A stretch of 64,000 bases of DNA from Prorocentrum cordatum (GCA_963575745.1 CAUYUJ010017655.1:52171-116170); one strand, 5' to 3'; shown: positions 33,201 to 44,325, counted from the first letter of the stretch. Program-made: numbers and translations. Notes: a model not told the origin generated them from the sequence alone.

Positions 33201-34510
33201 GTTTTTCCCAACCATGCCGTGGTGCTGGGTCCTCGTTTTGAAGAGACAGTCCCCGCGTTCTCCTTCTCTCGTGCCCCCCCTCCTCCCTACCGTCCGCACG
33301 CGTCTCGCACACCCAGTACAGCGTCTCGTGGCCCCATAGGGAGCCCCACCGAAGGTCCCAGTGTTATCGTCCGCATGCGTCCCGGCACACCCAGTACAGC
33401 GTTTCGTGGCCCCAATAGGGAGCTCCACCGAAGGTCCCAGTGCTACCGTCCGCATGCGTCCCGCACACCCACTACAGCGTTTCGTGGCCCTCCGTTTCAC
33501 CCACCCAGTACAGCGCTTCGTGGCCCCATAGGGAGCTCCACCGAAGGTCCCAGTGCTACCGTCCGCATGCGTCCCGCACTCCCAGTACAGCGTTTCGTGG
33601 CCCCATAGGGAGCCCCACCGAAGGTCCCAGTGCTACCGTCCGCATGCGTACCCAGTACAGCGTTTCGTGGCCCCATAGGGAGCTCCACCGAAGGTCCCAG
33701 TGCTACCGTCCGCATGCGTCCCGCACACCCAGTGCAGCGTTTCGTGGCCCTCCTCCCCCCCCTCCGTGCGTTTCACCCACCCAGTACAGCGTCTCGTGGC
33801 CCCATAGGGAGCCCCACCGAAGGTCCCAGTGCTACCGTCCGCATGCGTCCCGCACACCCAGTACAGCGTTTCGTGGCCCCATAGGGAGCTCCACCGAAGG
33901 TCCCCGCGCTACCGTCCGCATGCGTCCCGCACACCCGGTACAGCGTTTCGTGGCCCTCCTCCCCCTCCTCCCTGCGTTTTTCCAGCCCAGTACAGCGTTT
34001 CGTGGCTCCATAGGGAGCTCCACCGAAGGCCCCAGTGCCCCCGTCCGCATGCGTCCCGGAAGCCCAATTTGGCATTTTCACCCACCCAGTGCAGCGTTTC
34101 GTGGCCCCATAAGGGGGCTCCACCCAAGGCCCCAGTGCCACCGTCCGTATGCGTCTGGGAAATGCAATTTGGCATTTTCACCCGCGCATTGTAGCGTTTT
34201 GTGGCCCTATAAGGGGGCTCCACCGAAGCCCCCAGTGGGACGGGTCCGCATGCGTCCCGGTAACCCAGTTTGGCATTTTCATTTGCTCAGTAGAGCGCTT
34301 CGTGGCCCCATAGGGAGCTCCACCGAAGCCCTCAGTGGGACCGTCCGCATGCGTCCCGGAAACCCAATTCGGCACACCACCCACACAGTACAGCGTTCCC
34401 CCCCGCCCAGTGCAGCGCCACGTGGCCCCATAGGGAGCTTCACCGAAGCAGATATTCACAATTAGCGGTACCCACAACTGCATATGGTTGGGACCTTCGC
34501 CAGGATAATT
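33201..34510 (+). mobile_element. Leader-satellite-tail block B
   Basis: Leader cgtttttcccaaccatgccg, then gtcctcgttttgaagagaca. The body has ~77-bp units first and ~100-bp units later, in the same order as block A, including the gaaacccaattcggcacacc variant near its end. Tail at 34449-34510. Immediately followed by block C. Confidence 0.9.
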
Positions 34511-34515
34511 TCGAT

Positions 34516-36430
34516 CCCAACCATCCTGTGGTGTTGGGTCCTCGTTTTGAAGAGACGTCGCCCCGCGTTCCTCTCCTCCTCTCCTCCTCCTCCTCCTCCT
34601 CCTCCTCCTCCCCTCCCACCTCCTTCCATGCGTCCCACGCACTCAGCACAGCGTTTCGTGACCCCACAGGGAGCTCCACCGAAGCCCCCAGTGGGACCGC
34701 CCGCATGCGTCCCCCACGCCCATTTGGCATTTTCACCCACCCAGTACAGCGCTTCGTGACCCCATAGGGAGCTCAACCGAAGCCCCCAGTGGGACCGCCC
34801 GCATGCGTCCCCCACGCCTACTTTGGCATGTTTGCACACCTAGTGCAGCGCTTCGTGACCCCATAGGGAGCTCCACCGAAGCCCCCAGTGGGACCGCCCA
34901 CATGCGTCCCCCAGATCCAATTTGGCATTTTCACATAGCCAGTACAGCGCTTCGTGACCCCATAGGAAGCTCCACCGAAACCCTCTGGGACCGCCCGCAT
35001 GCGTCCCCCACACCCAACTTGGCATTGTCACCCACCCAGTGCAGCGCTTCGTGGCCACATAGGGAGCTCCACCGAAGCCCCCAGTGGGACCGCCCGCATG
35101 CGTCCCCCACGCCCAATTTGGCATTCCCGCCCACCCGGTACAGCGTTTCGTGGCCCCATAGGGAGCTCCACCGAAGCCCCCAGTGGGACCGTCCGCATGC
35201 GTCCCAGTAACCCAATTTGGCATTTTCACATAGCCAGTACAGCGCTTCGTGACCCCATAGGAAGCTCCACCGAAGCCCCCAGTGGTACCGCCCACATGCG
35301 TCTCCCACATCCAATTCGGCATTTTCACTCACCCTGTACAGCGTCTCGTGGCCCAATAGGGAGCCCCACCGAAGCTCCCAGTGCGACCGCCCGCATGCGC
35401 CCCCCACACCCAACTTGGTATTGTCATCCAATTAGCACAGCGTTTCGTGGCCCCATAGGGAGCTCCACCGAAGCCCCCAGTGGGACCGCACGCATGCGTC
35501 CCCCATACCCAATTTGGCATTTTCACCCACCCAGTACAGCGCTTCGTGACCCCACAGGGAGCTCCACCGAAGCCCCCAGTGGTACCGCCCACATGCGCCC
35601 CCCACATCCAATTTGGCATTTTCACTCACCCAGTACAGCGCTTCGTGGCCCAATAGGGAGCCCCACATCGCCCGCATGCGTCCCCCATACCCAACTTGGC
35701 ATTGCCACCCACCTTTTACAACGCTTCGGTGCCCCATAGGGAGCCCCACTGAAGCCCCCAATGGGACCGCTCGCATGCGTCCCACACGCCTAATTTGGTA
35801 CTGTCACCCACCCAGTGCAGCGTTTCGTGGCCCCATAGGGAGCTCCACCGGAGCCTCCAATGGGACCGCCCGCGTGCGTCCACCATGCCCAATTTGGTAT
35901 TTTCACCCGCCCAGTACAGCGCTAAGTGGCCCCATAGGGAGCTCCACCGAAGCCCCCAGTAGGACCGTCCGCATGCGTCCCCCACAGGGAGCTCCACCGA
36001 AGCCTCCAATGTGACCGCCCACATGCGTTCCCCACACCCAATTTTGGCATTTTCACCGACCCAGTACAACGCTTCGTGGCCCCATAAGGGGCCCCACCGA
36101 AGCCCTCAGCGGGGCCGCCCGCATGCGCCCCCCACGCCCAACTTGGCATTTTCACCCACCCTTTACAACGCTTCGTGGCCCTCCACACCGAACCCCCAAG
36201 TGCGACCGCCCGCATGCGTCCCACACGCCTAATTGGGTATTTTCACCCAGTGCAGCGTTTCGTGGCCTCATAGGGAGCTTCACCGACGGCCCCAGTGCTA
36301 CCGCCCGCATGCGTTCCCCCCCCCCCCCCCAGCGCAGCGCTTCGTGGCCCCATAGGGAGCTTCACCGAAGAAGGTATTCACAATGGCGGTACCCACAACT
36401 TCATATGGTTGGGTCTTTCGCCAGGATAAT
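34516..36430 (+). mobile_element. Leader-satellite-tail block C
   Basis: Leader cccaaccatcctgtggtgtt, then gtcctcgttttgaagagacg and a CTCCTC run (34573-34615). The body is about 18 units, almost all of the ~100-bp type carrying cccaatttggcattttcac. Tail at 36372-36430 (ggtattcacaatggcggtac, then catatggttgggtctttcgc). It abuts block B head to tail with 5 bp between. Confidence 0.9.
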
Positions 36431-36592
36431 TCCTCTGGAGGAGGTTATAGCTTGGGGAGCTGTCAGGAGCGGAGGCACAGGCTGAGGGAGGAGGTTTCAT
36501 GGCACGCACTGCCCCTGTCGGCCAAAACGGTGTGTGAGCGAACAGAGCGGTGGCCAAGGACGAGCCCGAATTTGTGGTGACCGAAGAACGGG

Positions 36593-36735
36593 GGCCATAT
36601 GCGAACCCTACCCCCGCCCCCCACGATTTCTAAGGGGGGGTGGGGGTTCACTTCGTTCGGGAGCTCCCGAGCGGAGTGAACCCCCACACCCCTTAGAAAT
36701 CGTGGGGGTTGGGGGTAGGGTTCGCATGTGGCCAC
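36593..36735. mobile_element. Palindromic MITE-like element, family P1, copy 2
   Basis: Near-perfect inverted repeat. Left arm ggggccatatgcgaacccta ... ccccacgatttctaagg; right arm ccttagaaatcgtggggg ... tagggttcgcatgtggcc. The centre is gggagctcccg (36659-36669). Flanking phrases gtggtgaccga (36575) and gtgtgaccga (36750) might be a target duplication, but they are imperfect. Arms match copy 1 at 1105-1233. Confidence 0.8.
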
Positions 36736-37136
36736 CTAGAAAACGCAGTGTGACCGACATCGTGGCCGAAATGGAACATCGCTTTGGCTTCGAGCCAAGA
36801 GTTTCGGTCACACTCTGGCGCGTTCGGCAAAATTCGGGCGCTGGTTTTGGTCACAGCCGTGCAGGTTTTATGCACAGTGCTGGTCAGTACATCTCCCTGC
36901 TAGAGACGAGGCAACGTGAGAGGTTGAGCAAAACGAAGCCGTGGCCCCCAGGCCACCATTCGCTAGCGCTTCTGCGTCGCAGCGCCTCGCATTGCTTCTG
37001 GACGGAGAGAACCACATCTCCGTGGCACAAGGAAGCGGACAAGCGCGCTCTCATCTCCCCCCTCCCCGCCTCCCCACTCCTGCACCTCCTATGCCTCCGC
37101 CTGGAGGAGGCAGGGTCGAGGTCTTTGATCGCTTTG
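36736..37136. other. No gene recognised
   Basis: A gtgtgaccgacat / tcggtcacac inverted pair encloses 36749-36814. The remainder is mixed sequence without domain signatures. Confidence 0.4.
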
Positions 37137-37290
37137 GCCCCAAGGGGGCCTCAGGAGGCCCCAAGGGGGCCTAAGGAGGCCCCAAGGGGGCCTAAGGAGG
37201 CCCCAAGGGGGCCTAAGGAGGCCCCAAGGGGGCCTAAGGAGGCCCCAAGGGGGCCTAAGGAGGCCACAAGGGGGCCTAAGGAGGCCACAA
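37137..37290. repeat. 21-bp tandem array (AGGCCCCAAGGGGGCCTAAGG type)
   Basis: Seven nearly identical 21-bp units in the strand sense AGGAGGCCCCAA. Confidence 0.95.
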
Positions 37291-37351
37291 GGCGGCCGCG
37301 TCGGAGGTTCCAGGGTCCGTCGTCGGAGGGAACTCTGTAAAGCTTTTCAAA

Positions 37352-37436
37352 AACTTTAAATATTTCTGAAACGGATCGCCGGGAAACAGTTCAGTTTGCC
37401 GGGAAAAAGTAGAGTTTGCCGGGAAAAAGAGTTTTT
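37352..37436 (-). mobile_element. CCGGGAAA element, partial copy
   Basis: The sequence from aactttaaatatttctgaaa to gccgggaaaaagagtttttc is the reverse complement of 41144-41230 with few changes. It contains two units of cagtttgccgggaaa type. It sits between two oppositely oriented AGGCCCC/CTTGGGG arrays. Confidence 0.8.
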
Positions 37437-38293
37437 CCTGGGGCCTCCTGAGGCTGTCTTGGGGCCTCCTGAGGCCCTCTTGGGGCCTCCTGAGGCCCTC
37501 TTGGGGCCTCCTGAGCCTCTTGGGGCTTCCTGAGGCGCCTCTTGGGGCCTCCTGAGGAGCTTCTTGGGGCCTCCTGAGGCGCCTCTTGGGGCCTCCTGAG
37601 GAGCTTCTTGGGGCCTCCTGAGGAGCCTCTGGGGGCCTCCTGAGGAGCCGCTTGAGGCATCCTGAGGCTTTCTTGGGGCCTTCTGAGGCTCTCTTGGAGC
37701 CTCCAGAGGCCTTCTTGGGGCCCCCATGAGGCCATCTTGGGGCCTCCTGAGGCGCCTCTTGGGGCCTCCTGAAGCGCCTCTTGGGGCCTCCTGAGGAGCC
37801 TCTTGGGGCCTCCTGAGGCGCCTCTTGGGGCCTCCTGAGGCGCCTCTTGGGGCCTCCTGAGGAGCCTCTGGGGGCCTCCTGAGGAGCCGCTTGCGGCCTC
37901 CTGAGGCGCCTCTTGGGGCCTCCTGAGGAGCCTCTTGGGGCCTCCTGAGGCGCCTCTTGGGGCCTCCTGAAGAGCTTGTTGGGGCCTCCTGAGGAGCCTC
38001 TGGGGGCCTCCTGAGGAGCCTCTGGGGGGCTCCTGAGGAGCCGCTTGAGGCCTCCTGAGGCTTTCTTGGGGCCTCCTGAGTCCCTCTTGGGGCCTCCAGA
38101 GGCCTTCTTGGGGCCTCCTGAGGCTGTCTTGGGGCCTCCTGAGGCGCCTCTTGGGGCCTCCTGAGGCGCCTTTTGGGGCCTCCTGAGGCGTCTCTTGAGG
38201 CCTCCTGAGGAGCCTCGTGGGGCCTCCTGAGGAGCCTCTTGGGGCCTCCTGAGGAGTCTCTTGGGGCATCCTGAGGCGCTTCTTGGGGCCTCT
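37437..38293. repeat. 21-24-bp tandem array (CTTGGGGCCTCCTGAGG type)
   Basis: About 38 units of cttggggcctcctgaggcg / ggagcct. The orientation is opposite to 37137-37290, so the two arrays form an inverted pair around the CCGGGAAA element. Long frames in both strands are artefacts. Confidence 0.95.
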
Positions 38294-38573
38294 GGGAGAA
38301 TAAGGGGGATGATGAGGAAGAAGGACGAGGAGGCGGACGAAAGGGAGGACGATGAGACGAATGACGAGGAAAAAGGAACAATAAGGATCAGCAGGAGGAG
38401 GGGGGAGAAGGATGATGATTATGATGAGGAGGAGGGAGGAGGATTATGATGAGGAGGGGGAAAGGGGGGGGGGAAGTGGCGGGGGACAAAGGAGGAAGGA
38501 CGAGGACCAGGAGGGCGAATAACGCAGGAAGGATGATGATAATGATGATGATGACACTAACGATGACGATGAC

Positions 38574-38607
<34 letters not shown>

Positions 38608-38624
38608 GTGATGGTGATGATGAC

Positions 38625-38691
<67 letters not shown>

Positions 38692-38750
38692 CGACGACAA
38701 CGACGACGACGATGGTGATGATGGCCGATGGGGATGAGGAAGGCCGCCCT
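38294..38750. repeat. GAGGAN and GAT microsatellites
   Basis: 38294-38470 is degenerate GAGGAAGGACGA. 38531-38712 is mainly GATGATGAT with GACGAT stretches. Confidence 0.9.
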
Positions 38751-38990
38751 TGCGGTTTTCTGTGGCTGCCTTCGGGCCTTCTTGGCCGTCTGGAGGGTCT
38801 CGTGGTGCCGTCTTGCGCCATCGAGGAGCCTTTGAGGCCGTCTTGGGTCCTTCCGGACGCCCTTTTGGGCCCGCTTGAGGCTCTCTTGGGGCCGCCTTGG
38901 GCCAGCTTGGGGCACTCTTGGGGCCGTCCTGGGTCGCCGATGAGGCCTTTTGGGCCGTGCTGAGGACGTCTTGGAGGCCACTAGTATTGA
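38751..38990 (+). repeat. CTTGGGGCC degenerate array, short
   Basis: About 20 degenerate units (gccgtcttggg, cctttcggg), without the conserved core. Confidence 0.7.
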
Positions 38991-39109
38991 TGTTATTAGT
39001 GGTACTACCAATGCTGTCCATGTATGTACACCTCAGACTGCCATGATTGGATGTGCGACTGCTGCTCCCGATACTGCTTCCGATACTGTGCGACTACTGC
39101 TGCCGACGG

Positions 39110-39222
39110 TGATGATGACGGCGAAGATAATGATGATGAGGATGAGGATGAGGATGATAACGATGATGAAGATGATGATGACGGTGATGACGATGATAAT
39201 GATGATGACGATGATGGGAGGA
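39110..39222. repeat. GAT microsatellite
   Basis: GATGATGAC and GATGAGGAT units. Confidence 0.9.
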
Positions 39223-39254
39223 GGGAGGAGGGCAACGGAAGTGAGTGAGTGAGG

Positions 39255-39312
39255 TGACGCGGGGCGCTGTTTCTTCAAAGCGAGGCCCCAACACCACAGG
39301 ATGGTTGGGGAA
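39255..39312 (-). mobile_element. Solo leader of the leader-satellite-tail family
   Basis: On the minus strand it reads ccccaaccatcctgtggtgt, then tggggcctcgctttgaagaa. It matches the leaders at 30693, 33209 and 34516, but no satellite or tail follows; a GAT microsatellite lies next to it instead. Confidence 0.8.
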
Positions 39313-39453
39313 ATAATCACGGTGCTACTACTATCTAGTGGCCTTCGGCCCATCCCGCCACCGTGCCTGGATTCGTGGACATTGGACGTTGTTGGAGGCT
39401 ATGGTGCCGTCGTGGAGCGGTGGGGAACCGAAAGCGCGAGAATCTCAAATTCT

Positions 39454-39588
39454 ACCACTCGAGGCATGTCGGCAGCATGCCTCAAGTGGTACCGAAGAAG
39501 TACGTCTTGAGGCATGTCCGTTGTATGCCTCAAGCAGTACCGATCAGGTATCACTTGAGGCATGTCGGCAATATGCCTCAAGTGGTAC
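39454..39588. repeat. Three tandem hairpins, 48-bp period
   Basis: Each unit is an inverted repeat cttgaggcat...atgcctcaag with a 9-base loop (gtcggcagc, gtccgttgt, gtcggcaat). Units have gaggcat at 39461, 39509 and 39557, exactly 48 bp apart. The stems are 10-14 bp, and loops vary more than stems. Confidence 0.9.
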
Positions 39589-39654
39589 CCAATGTATGTG
39601 TGTCGGGATCTCGTGTTACGCCTTTCGGGGGTCTTTGGGAGGCAGTTTTGAAGC

Positions 39655-40250
39655 CTCTTGGGGGCAGTTTTAGTGCCTCTGGGAGTCTTTTTGGGGCCTC
39701 ATGGGGGCTTCTTGGGGGCTGCTTGGGGCTTCTTGGGGGCCTCTTGGGGGCCTCTTGGGGGCCTCTGGGGGCCTCTTGGGGCACTCTTGGGCCCCCCTGG
39801 GGCTCCTGGGGGCGGAAAGTTTGATTTTTTGAATTTTTTGTCGCCCTCTTGGACCCCTCTTGGTGCCGTCTTGGAGCCCTCTTGGGCCGTCTTGGAGCCC
39901 TCTTGGGCCGTCTTGGGGCCGTCTTGGGCCGTCTTGGGGCCGTCTTGGGGTTCTCTTGGGCCCTCTTGGGGCCGTCTTGGGGGCCTCTTGGGCCGTCTCA
40001 GAGCGTCGGGAAGCCGAAAAGGCAAGAAAGCAAAAAACATCGAAAAACACAATGGGAAATCAACAATGTTAGCCTCTTGGGGCCCTCTTGGGAGGCCTCT
40101 TGGGGGCCTCTTGGGCCGTCTTGGAGGCCTCTTGGCCCGTCTTGGGGCCATCTTGGGCGTCTTGGAGCGCTCTTTGGGCGTCTCGGGCCCCTCTTGGGCC
40201 GTCTTGGATGCCTCTTGGGGCCCTCTTGGCACGTCTTGGGGCCTTCGTGG
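39655..40250 (+). mobile_element. CTTGGGGCC repeat element, copy 3
   Basis: A CTTGGGGCC array interrupted by ggcggaaagtttgatttttt (39811) and by the core gggaagccgaaaaggcaaga then gcaaaaaacatcgaaaaaca (40008-40055). These parallel positions 6250 and 6450 of copy 1 in the same order. The ends seen in copies 1 and 2 are absent. Confidence 0.7.
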
Positions 40251-40264
40251 GCCCGAAAAAGTCA

Positions 40265-40332
40265 CGCGGCCAGCTGCGACAAGGCCCAAGGCAGCTGCGA
40301 CAAGGCCCAAGTGAACCGCGACAAGGCCCGGG
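40265..40332. repeat. 22-bp tandem, three units
   Basis: agctgcgacaaggcccaagg recurs three times, the last as aaccgcgacaaggcccggg. Confidence 0.85.
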
Positions 40333-40603
40333 AGATTTTGCAATTTGGGCTCTGGTGCCCTTAATGATTCCTCAGGAGCGAGGACTCAGGCTCAGGGGAC
40401 GAGGCAGAGGACCTCAGGAAACGCCCACTCCGTGCCCAGAGGCACGGTGGCGGATAACCAGTAGTACGTCTACCTGGACGGTTTGTGACATCGCTTACGA
40501 ATACTTCTGCTTTTACTACCACTAATCTTTCCACTACTACAACTACTATTCGTAATCTCACTTTCCTTAATACCATCACTCCTGGTAGTACTAATCCACT
40601 AAC

Positions 40604-40893
<290 letters not shown>

Positions 40894-41052
40894 ACAAACA
40901 CTGCGAGGAGTAGTGCTACGGCGAAGGCCGCACGACACAAGTCAACCACTGGACTCTTTCCCGGCTAGGATCTGCGCAGCGGGAGTTGGAGACCCTTAAG
41001 GTGATAGTGGGATTTTCGGAAATCCATGCTTCAAGCTTCCATACAAAAACTA

Positions 41053-41230
41053 AGCAAACTGGACTCTTTCCCGGCGGAGCGCCGGGGAAAAGTCCAGTTT
41101 GCCGGGAAAAAACCCAGTTTGCCGGGAAAAAGTGGACAACCGGCCGGAAAAACTCTTTTTCCCGGCAAACTCGACTTTTTCCCGGCAAACTGGACTGTTT
41201 CCCGGCGATCCGTTTCAGAAATATTTAAAG
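41053..41230 (+). mobile_element. CCGGGAAA element, longer copy
   Basis: Two nested hairpins. First, caaactggactctttcccgg pairs with ccggggaaaagtccagtttg. Second, gccgggaaaaagtggac is followed by the inverted pair around ccggccgg. It carries five cagtttgccgggaaa-type units in both orientations. Its right 87 bp match 37352-37436 in reverse. No coding potential. Confidence 0.8.
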
Positions 41231-42560
41231 TGGCAGTGGGCGCAGAGGATGGATGGGCGCGGTTCTTCGGCGCGGGCGCAGAGGATGGATGGGGTCGAGT
41301 GAGGGGCCGACTATTTTAGCGCAAATTACGCAGCGCTCATTTCACGCTTGGCGACCGCCCTGCAGGCCCGCCCATTGATCTGCGGCGCGGCGTCTTCCCG
41401 CGCGAGCTCGACGGCGGCGCGAGTGTCCTTGCATTTGATATCTTCGATTCGATTATTGTCCGCGGCGGCCAGGCTGGAGAGGCCCTCCTTTCCGCCCGGC
41501 TGGGCGATGAAACGCCGGGCGGGGAGCAGCGCGAAACTGGGCTTTGACGTGGCAGTGACAGACGGGAAACTGCTCCGTGCTTTCATTGTTCCCAGGGGGC
41601 CAAAAGTTAAGGAGCTCTCCAAGGAGGGGAAGGCCCCGCCACGGGTGCGGTGTGTGTGTGTGTGTGCATATATATATATATATATATATGTTGGTTCCCA
41701 GTTTATCCTTTTCCTCTTCCTCCTGTTCTGACTCCCTCCTCGCCCTATCTCGCCCTCCTCGTGTCATCCTCCTCCCCCTCTGTCCTCTCCTCTCTCTTTC
41801 TCCCTCCTCCTTTCCTCCTCGCCTTCCCCGACCGTCTCTCTCCCTTTTTCCTCGCCCTCCTCTCCTCTTCTTCCCTTCCTATCATTTCCTCCTCTTCTTT
41901 CCCGATCGTCTCACTGCAATGCTCTGCCCTCTCAGAGGGCCACTGATTCCCGGGAGAAGCGCGACGGCCATGCAGCATGCAGTCTGTTTGGCCCAGGGGG
42001 CGTCCAGAGACAAGTTTCGGGTGCGTCTTTGCGGAGGTGACCGCGACCCCCCTCGTGGTCACCGCTTCCTCTAACCCCTCATCGGTGACTATGGCTTCGT
42101 CGCGGTATGTTGCTGTCTCCCAAACGCAGGAATGCTCATGGCCCGTCCGGGAAGTATGACGGACCGCCACTCCTTTCACTGTCATCATGTGCTTGCAGAC
42201 GCCATCCATTCACCGAGTGTTTGGGCGCGCATGGCCGCAGGGCCAAGATTGAGGCGAAGCGAAGCGAGCCCTCAAATCTTGTATGTATGTATGTTTGTAT
42301 GTGTGTATATATATACATATTGGAGGGGGGGGCAGGCGCGCTTGGAACTCAGCGACGATTGGGAATTTGCAGTGTAGATGCTCTGCTATGCGGGCGGGAT
42401 GGGCCACGGCGGGGGCTCTATGGGGGGCAGCCGAATGTATCGAGCTCAATTTCTGGCCTTCCATGGACATGTTATTGACGCTGGTTTGTCGGCGAGAGTA
42501 GCTTGCGTTTTCTTTGCAAAAATAATTGGCCAGATGGGCGCCGTCGCAGCTGAGTGTTCA
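41231..42560. other. No firm gene; short TG/TA runs
   Basis: TG then TA dinucleotides at 41651-41690, a CCTCCT-rich stretch at 41720-41910, and TATG runs at 42281-42322. ggcgcagaggatggatggg is doubled at 41238-41296. No protein was recognised. Confidence 0.45.
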
Positions 42561-43290
42561 TGGGCTCTGGACGGGGGCAAGGCCGCGAAATGGAGCGGCA
42601 GTCCTCCCTCGCGCAGTCCCTCGACGCGGGTGGCGCGCGGTTCCTACTAGGTGCGCGCAAGCATCCAGAAGGTCCGCCCGGGTCCAGAAGATGGCCCGTG
42701 ACCCCGAGTCCCACGCCCAGGTTAGCGCGGCTCTCTGGGGCACCCTGAACGATGGACCTTCTGCCTGGGGCCCCCGTGGACGCCTCGCGCGTGATGTCCC
42801 ACCTCTGGCGCGCCAAGTATAAGCCGACCTGTGAATGCGCGCCGGCACCAGCGGCGCCGAGGAGATTTTGAGCGACGTGGCGAACCTATGTATTCGTCTA
42901 TCGCCCTGTTTGATGACGAGGTGCGAGGGGCATGGCTTCGGGTCGACCCGTCGATTCTCGAGGCAGCTATCCTGACGGAAGGCGAGATCATTTTTCGCAG
43001 AGCCTGCGAGGACCTGCTCGCGCGGTAGCGCCCCCGACGAAAGGATACCTCTCGGCCTCGGCCGCGGACCTCCGCGCCTCTGGGTCGTCGGCGGCCCCCC
43101 GATGGGCCCGATGGGGAGGAAGGGGGCGGCGGGGGCCATCGACGCGAAGAAGCTGGCGGAGCTGCGCGGCCAGCTCGAGACGATGGAGACGACCGCGAAG
43201 TGCGACGATATCAAGTTCTACAAGATGGACCGCGGCTACGACCATAACAAAAAGAAGCTGCTCCTGCACCTCGACCCGACGATCTGACCC
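42561..43290 (+). other. Possible coding remnants, unrecognised
   Basis: Several short frames look protein-like. One at 42831-43028 (GTG first codon) contains YSSIALFDDEVRGAWLRV; one ends at TGA 43285-43287 with LAELRGQLETMETTAKC and KMDRGYDHNKKKLLLHL. They are in different frames with no clear splice model, so they are recorded as possible exon fragments only. Confidence 0.25.
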
Positions 43291-44198
43291 ATGATCCTCG
43301 AGAGCCTGGCCCAGACGGGCGCGGAGCGGAAGCGGGGCCGTGCGCCCCCGACGCGCGCGGGGCGCGAGCGGCGGGAGTGGCTCGAGGCGTTCGCGGACAT
43401 GCGAGTGCTGATAGCATGGCGAATGACTATGGGAGTGGGGCCGTGCCGACTCGAGGTGATGCGGGCGTGAGGAATGCGGATAGAGTGGCTCGTGGCTTTT
43501 TTTACAGATGGTGAGGTGCTGATTGTGTGTATGGCGGTGCAGTTCATGATGCTGATATGTCGCTACTCCCTGGCAATGGGCGGGCCCAGCGATCATTGCC
43601 GAAACCTCCGACTCGACGTCCGGCCTCGCCCTGCTCTGCGCGAATTCCACTTCTGTCCATCACCTCTGCGCCGGGAGCGGCCACGAAGTATGCTTCGACT
43701 GTGCCGTGTATGTCTCGTCGCGCGTTTGGCGCCTCCCGCCCGCCAGCTAACGCGTTCGGCACTGTCCGCGCGCTTGCCAAGCGCCGCCCGAAAAGCCTGC
43801 ATTCTATGCCCAAATGCCCCTGGGGGCCGAACGAGGGTCCTGGTCGTGGGTCTGGCATGCAAGATTCCTTCTCTGGGGCGCGGTTCTTGCATGCTGGAAG
43901 CTGCCCCGGGCGGTGGAGCTTGATTGGGGCGGGGGGGGCGTGGTGTGCAACGACAAGATTGAGGGTGGTTGTCTTGTCCACGCGCGGTTTGCGCATGGCG
44001 GCGTAGCTCGTTCTTTGACCCCTCCTTTGCTGAAGATCGACCTTCGCCCGCGAAGGTCTGGCGAGGCCCGCCGTCGACGAAGCCCCGCGCAAGTGTGCGC
44101 TGCAGCAGGGGGCGCAGGATCAGCTTGGCCGCCTTCACCACGGCTCGAAAAGCCAAAAACGATTCGAAGAACAAGACGGTATACACATACATTTTTAC
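43291..44198. other. No gene recognised
   Basis: Mixed GC-rich sequence. Overlapping frames on both strands have no repeated or conserved motifs. Confidence 0.4.
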
Positions 44199-44325
44199 AG
44201 TCTTCGCGGATTTCTTGGATCGGCGTTGGGCCCCGTGGCGGCGCTTCCGGCGCCGCCCCTGGCGCGCCCTGCGCGCCGGGGACGGGGTTCAGCGCGGATT
44301 CAGGAAATCTGCGCGGACCGTCAAC
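44199..44325. mobile_element. Palindromic element, family P2, copy 2
   Basis: Left arm gcggatttcttggatcggcg; centre cttccggcgccgcccctggc, then gcgccctgcgcgccgggg; right arm agcgcggattcaggaaatct, then gcgcggacc. The right flank acagtttatgtctatgctgg resembles the right flank of copy 1 (ttgtgtttatgtcattgtt), so the element extends past the palindrome on that side. Confidence 0.75.

Noticed and set aside
30780-36420. Tandem-repeat proteins in the satellite blocks
   Set aside because: Open frames exist in several phases and both strands, break at monomer length changes, and depend on the repeat. No conserved start or unique region.
41651-41690. Promoter TATA box in the TG/TA run
   Set aside because: Simple dinucleotide repeat; dinoflagellate genes usually lack a TATA box and no gene starts nearby.
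42831-43287. Two-exon gene
   Set aside because: Protein-like fragments are in different frames with no convincing splice junctions, so no gene model is offered.
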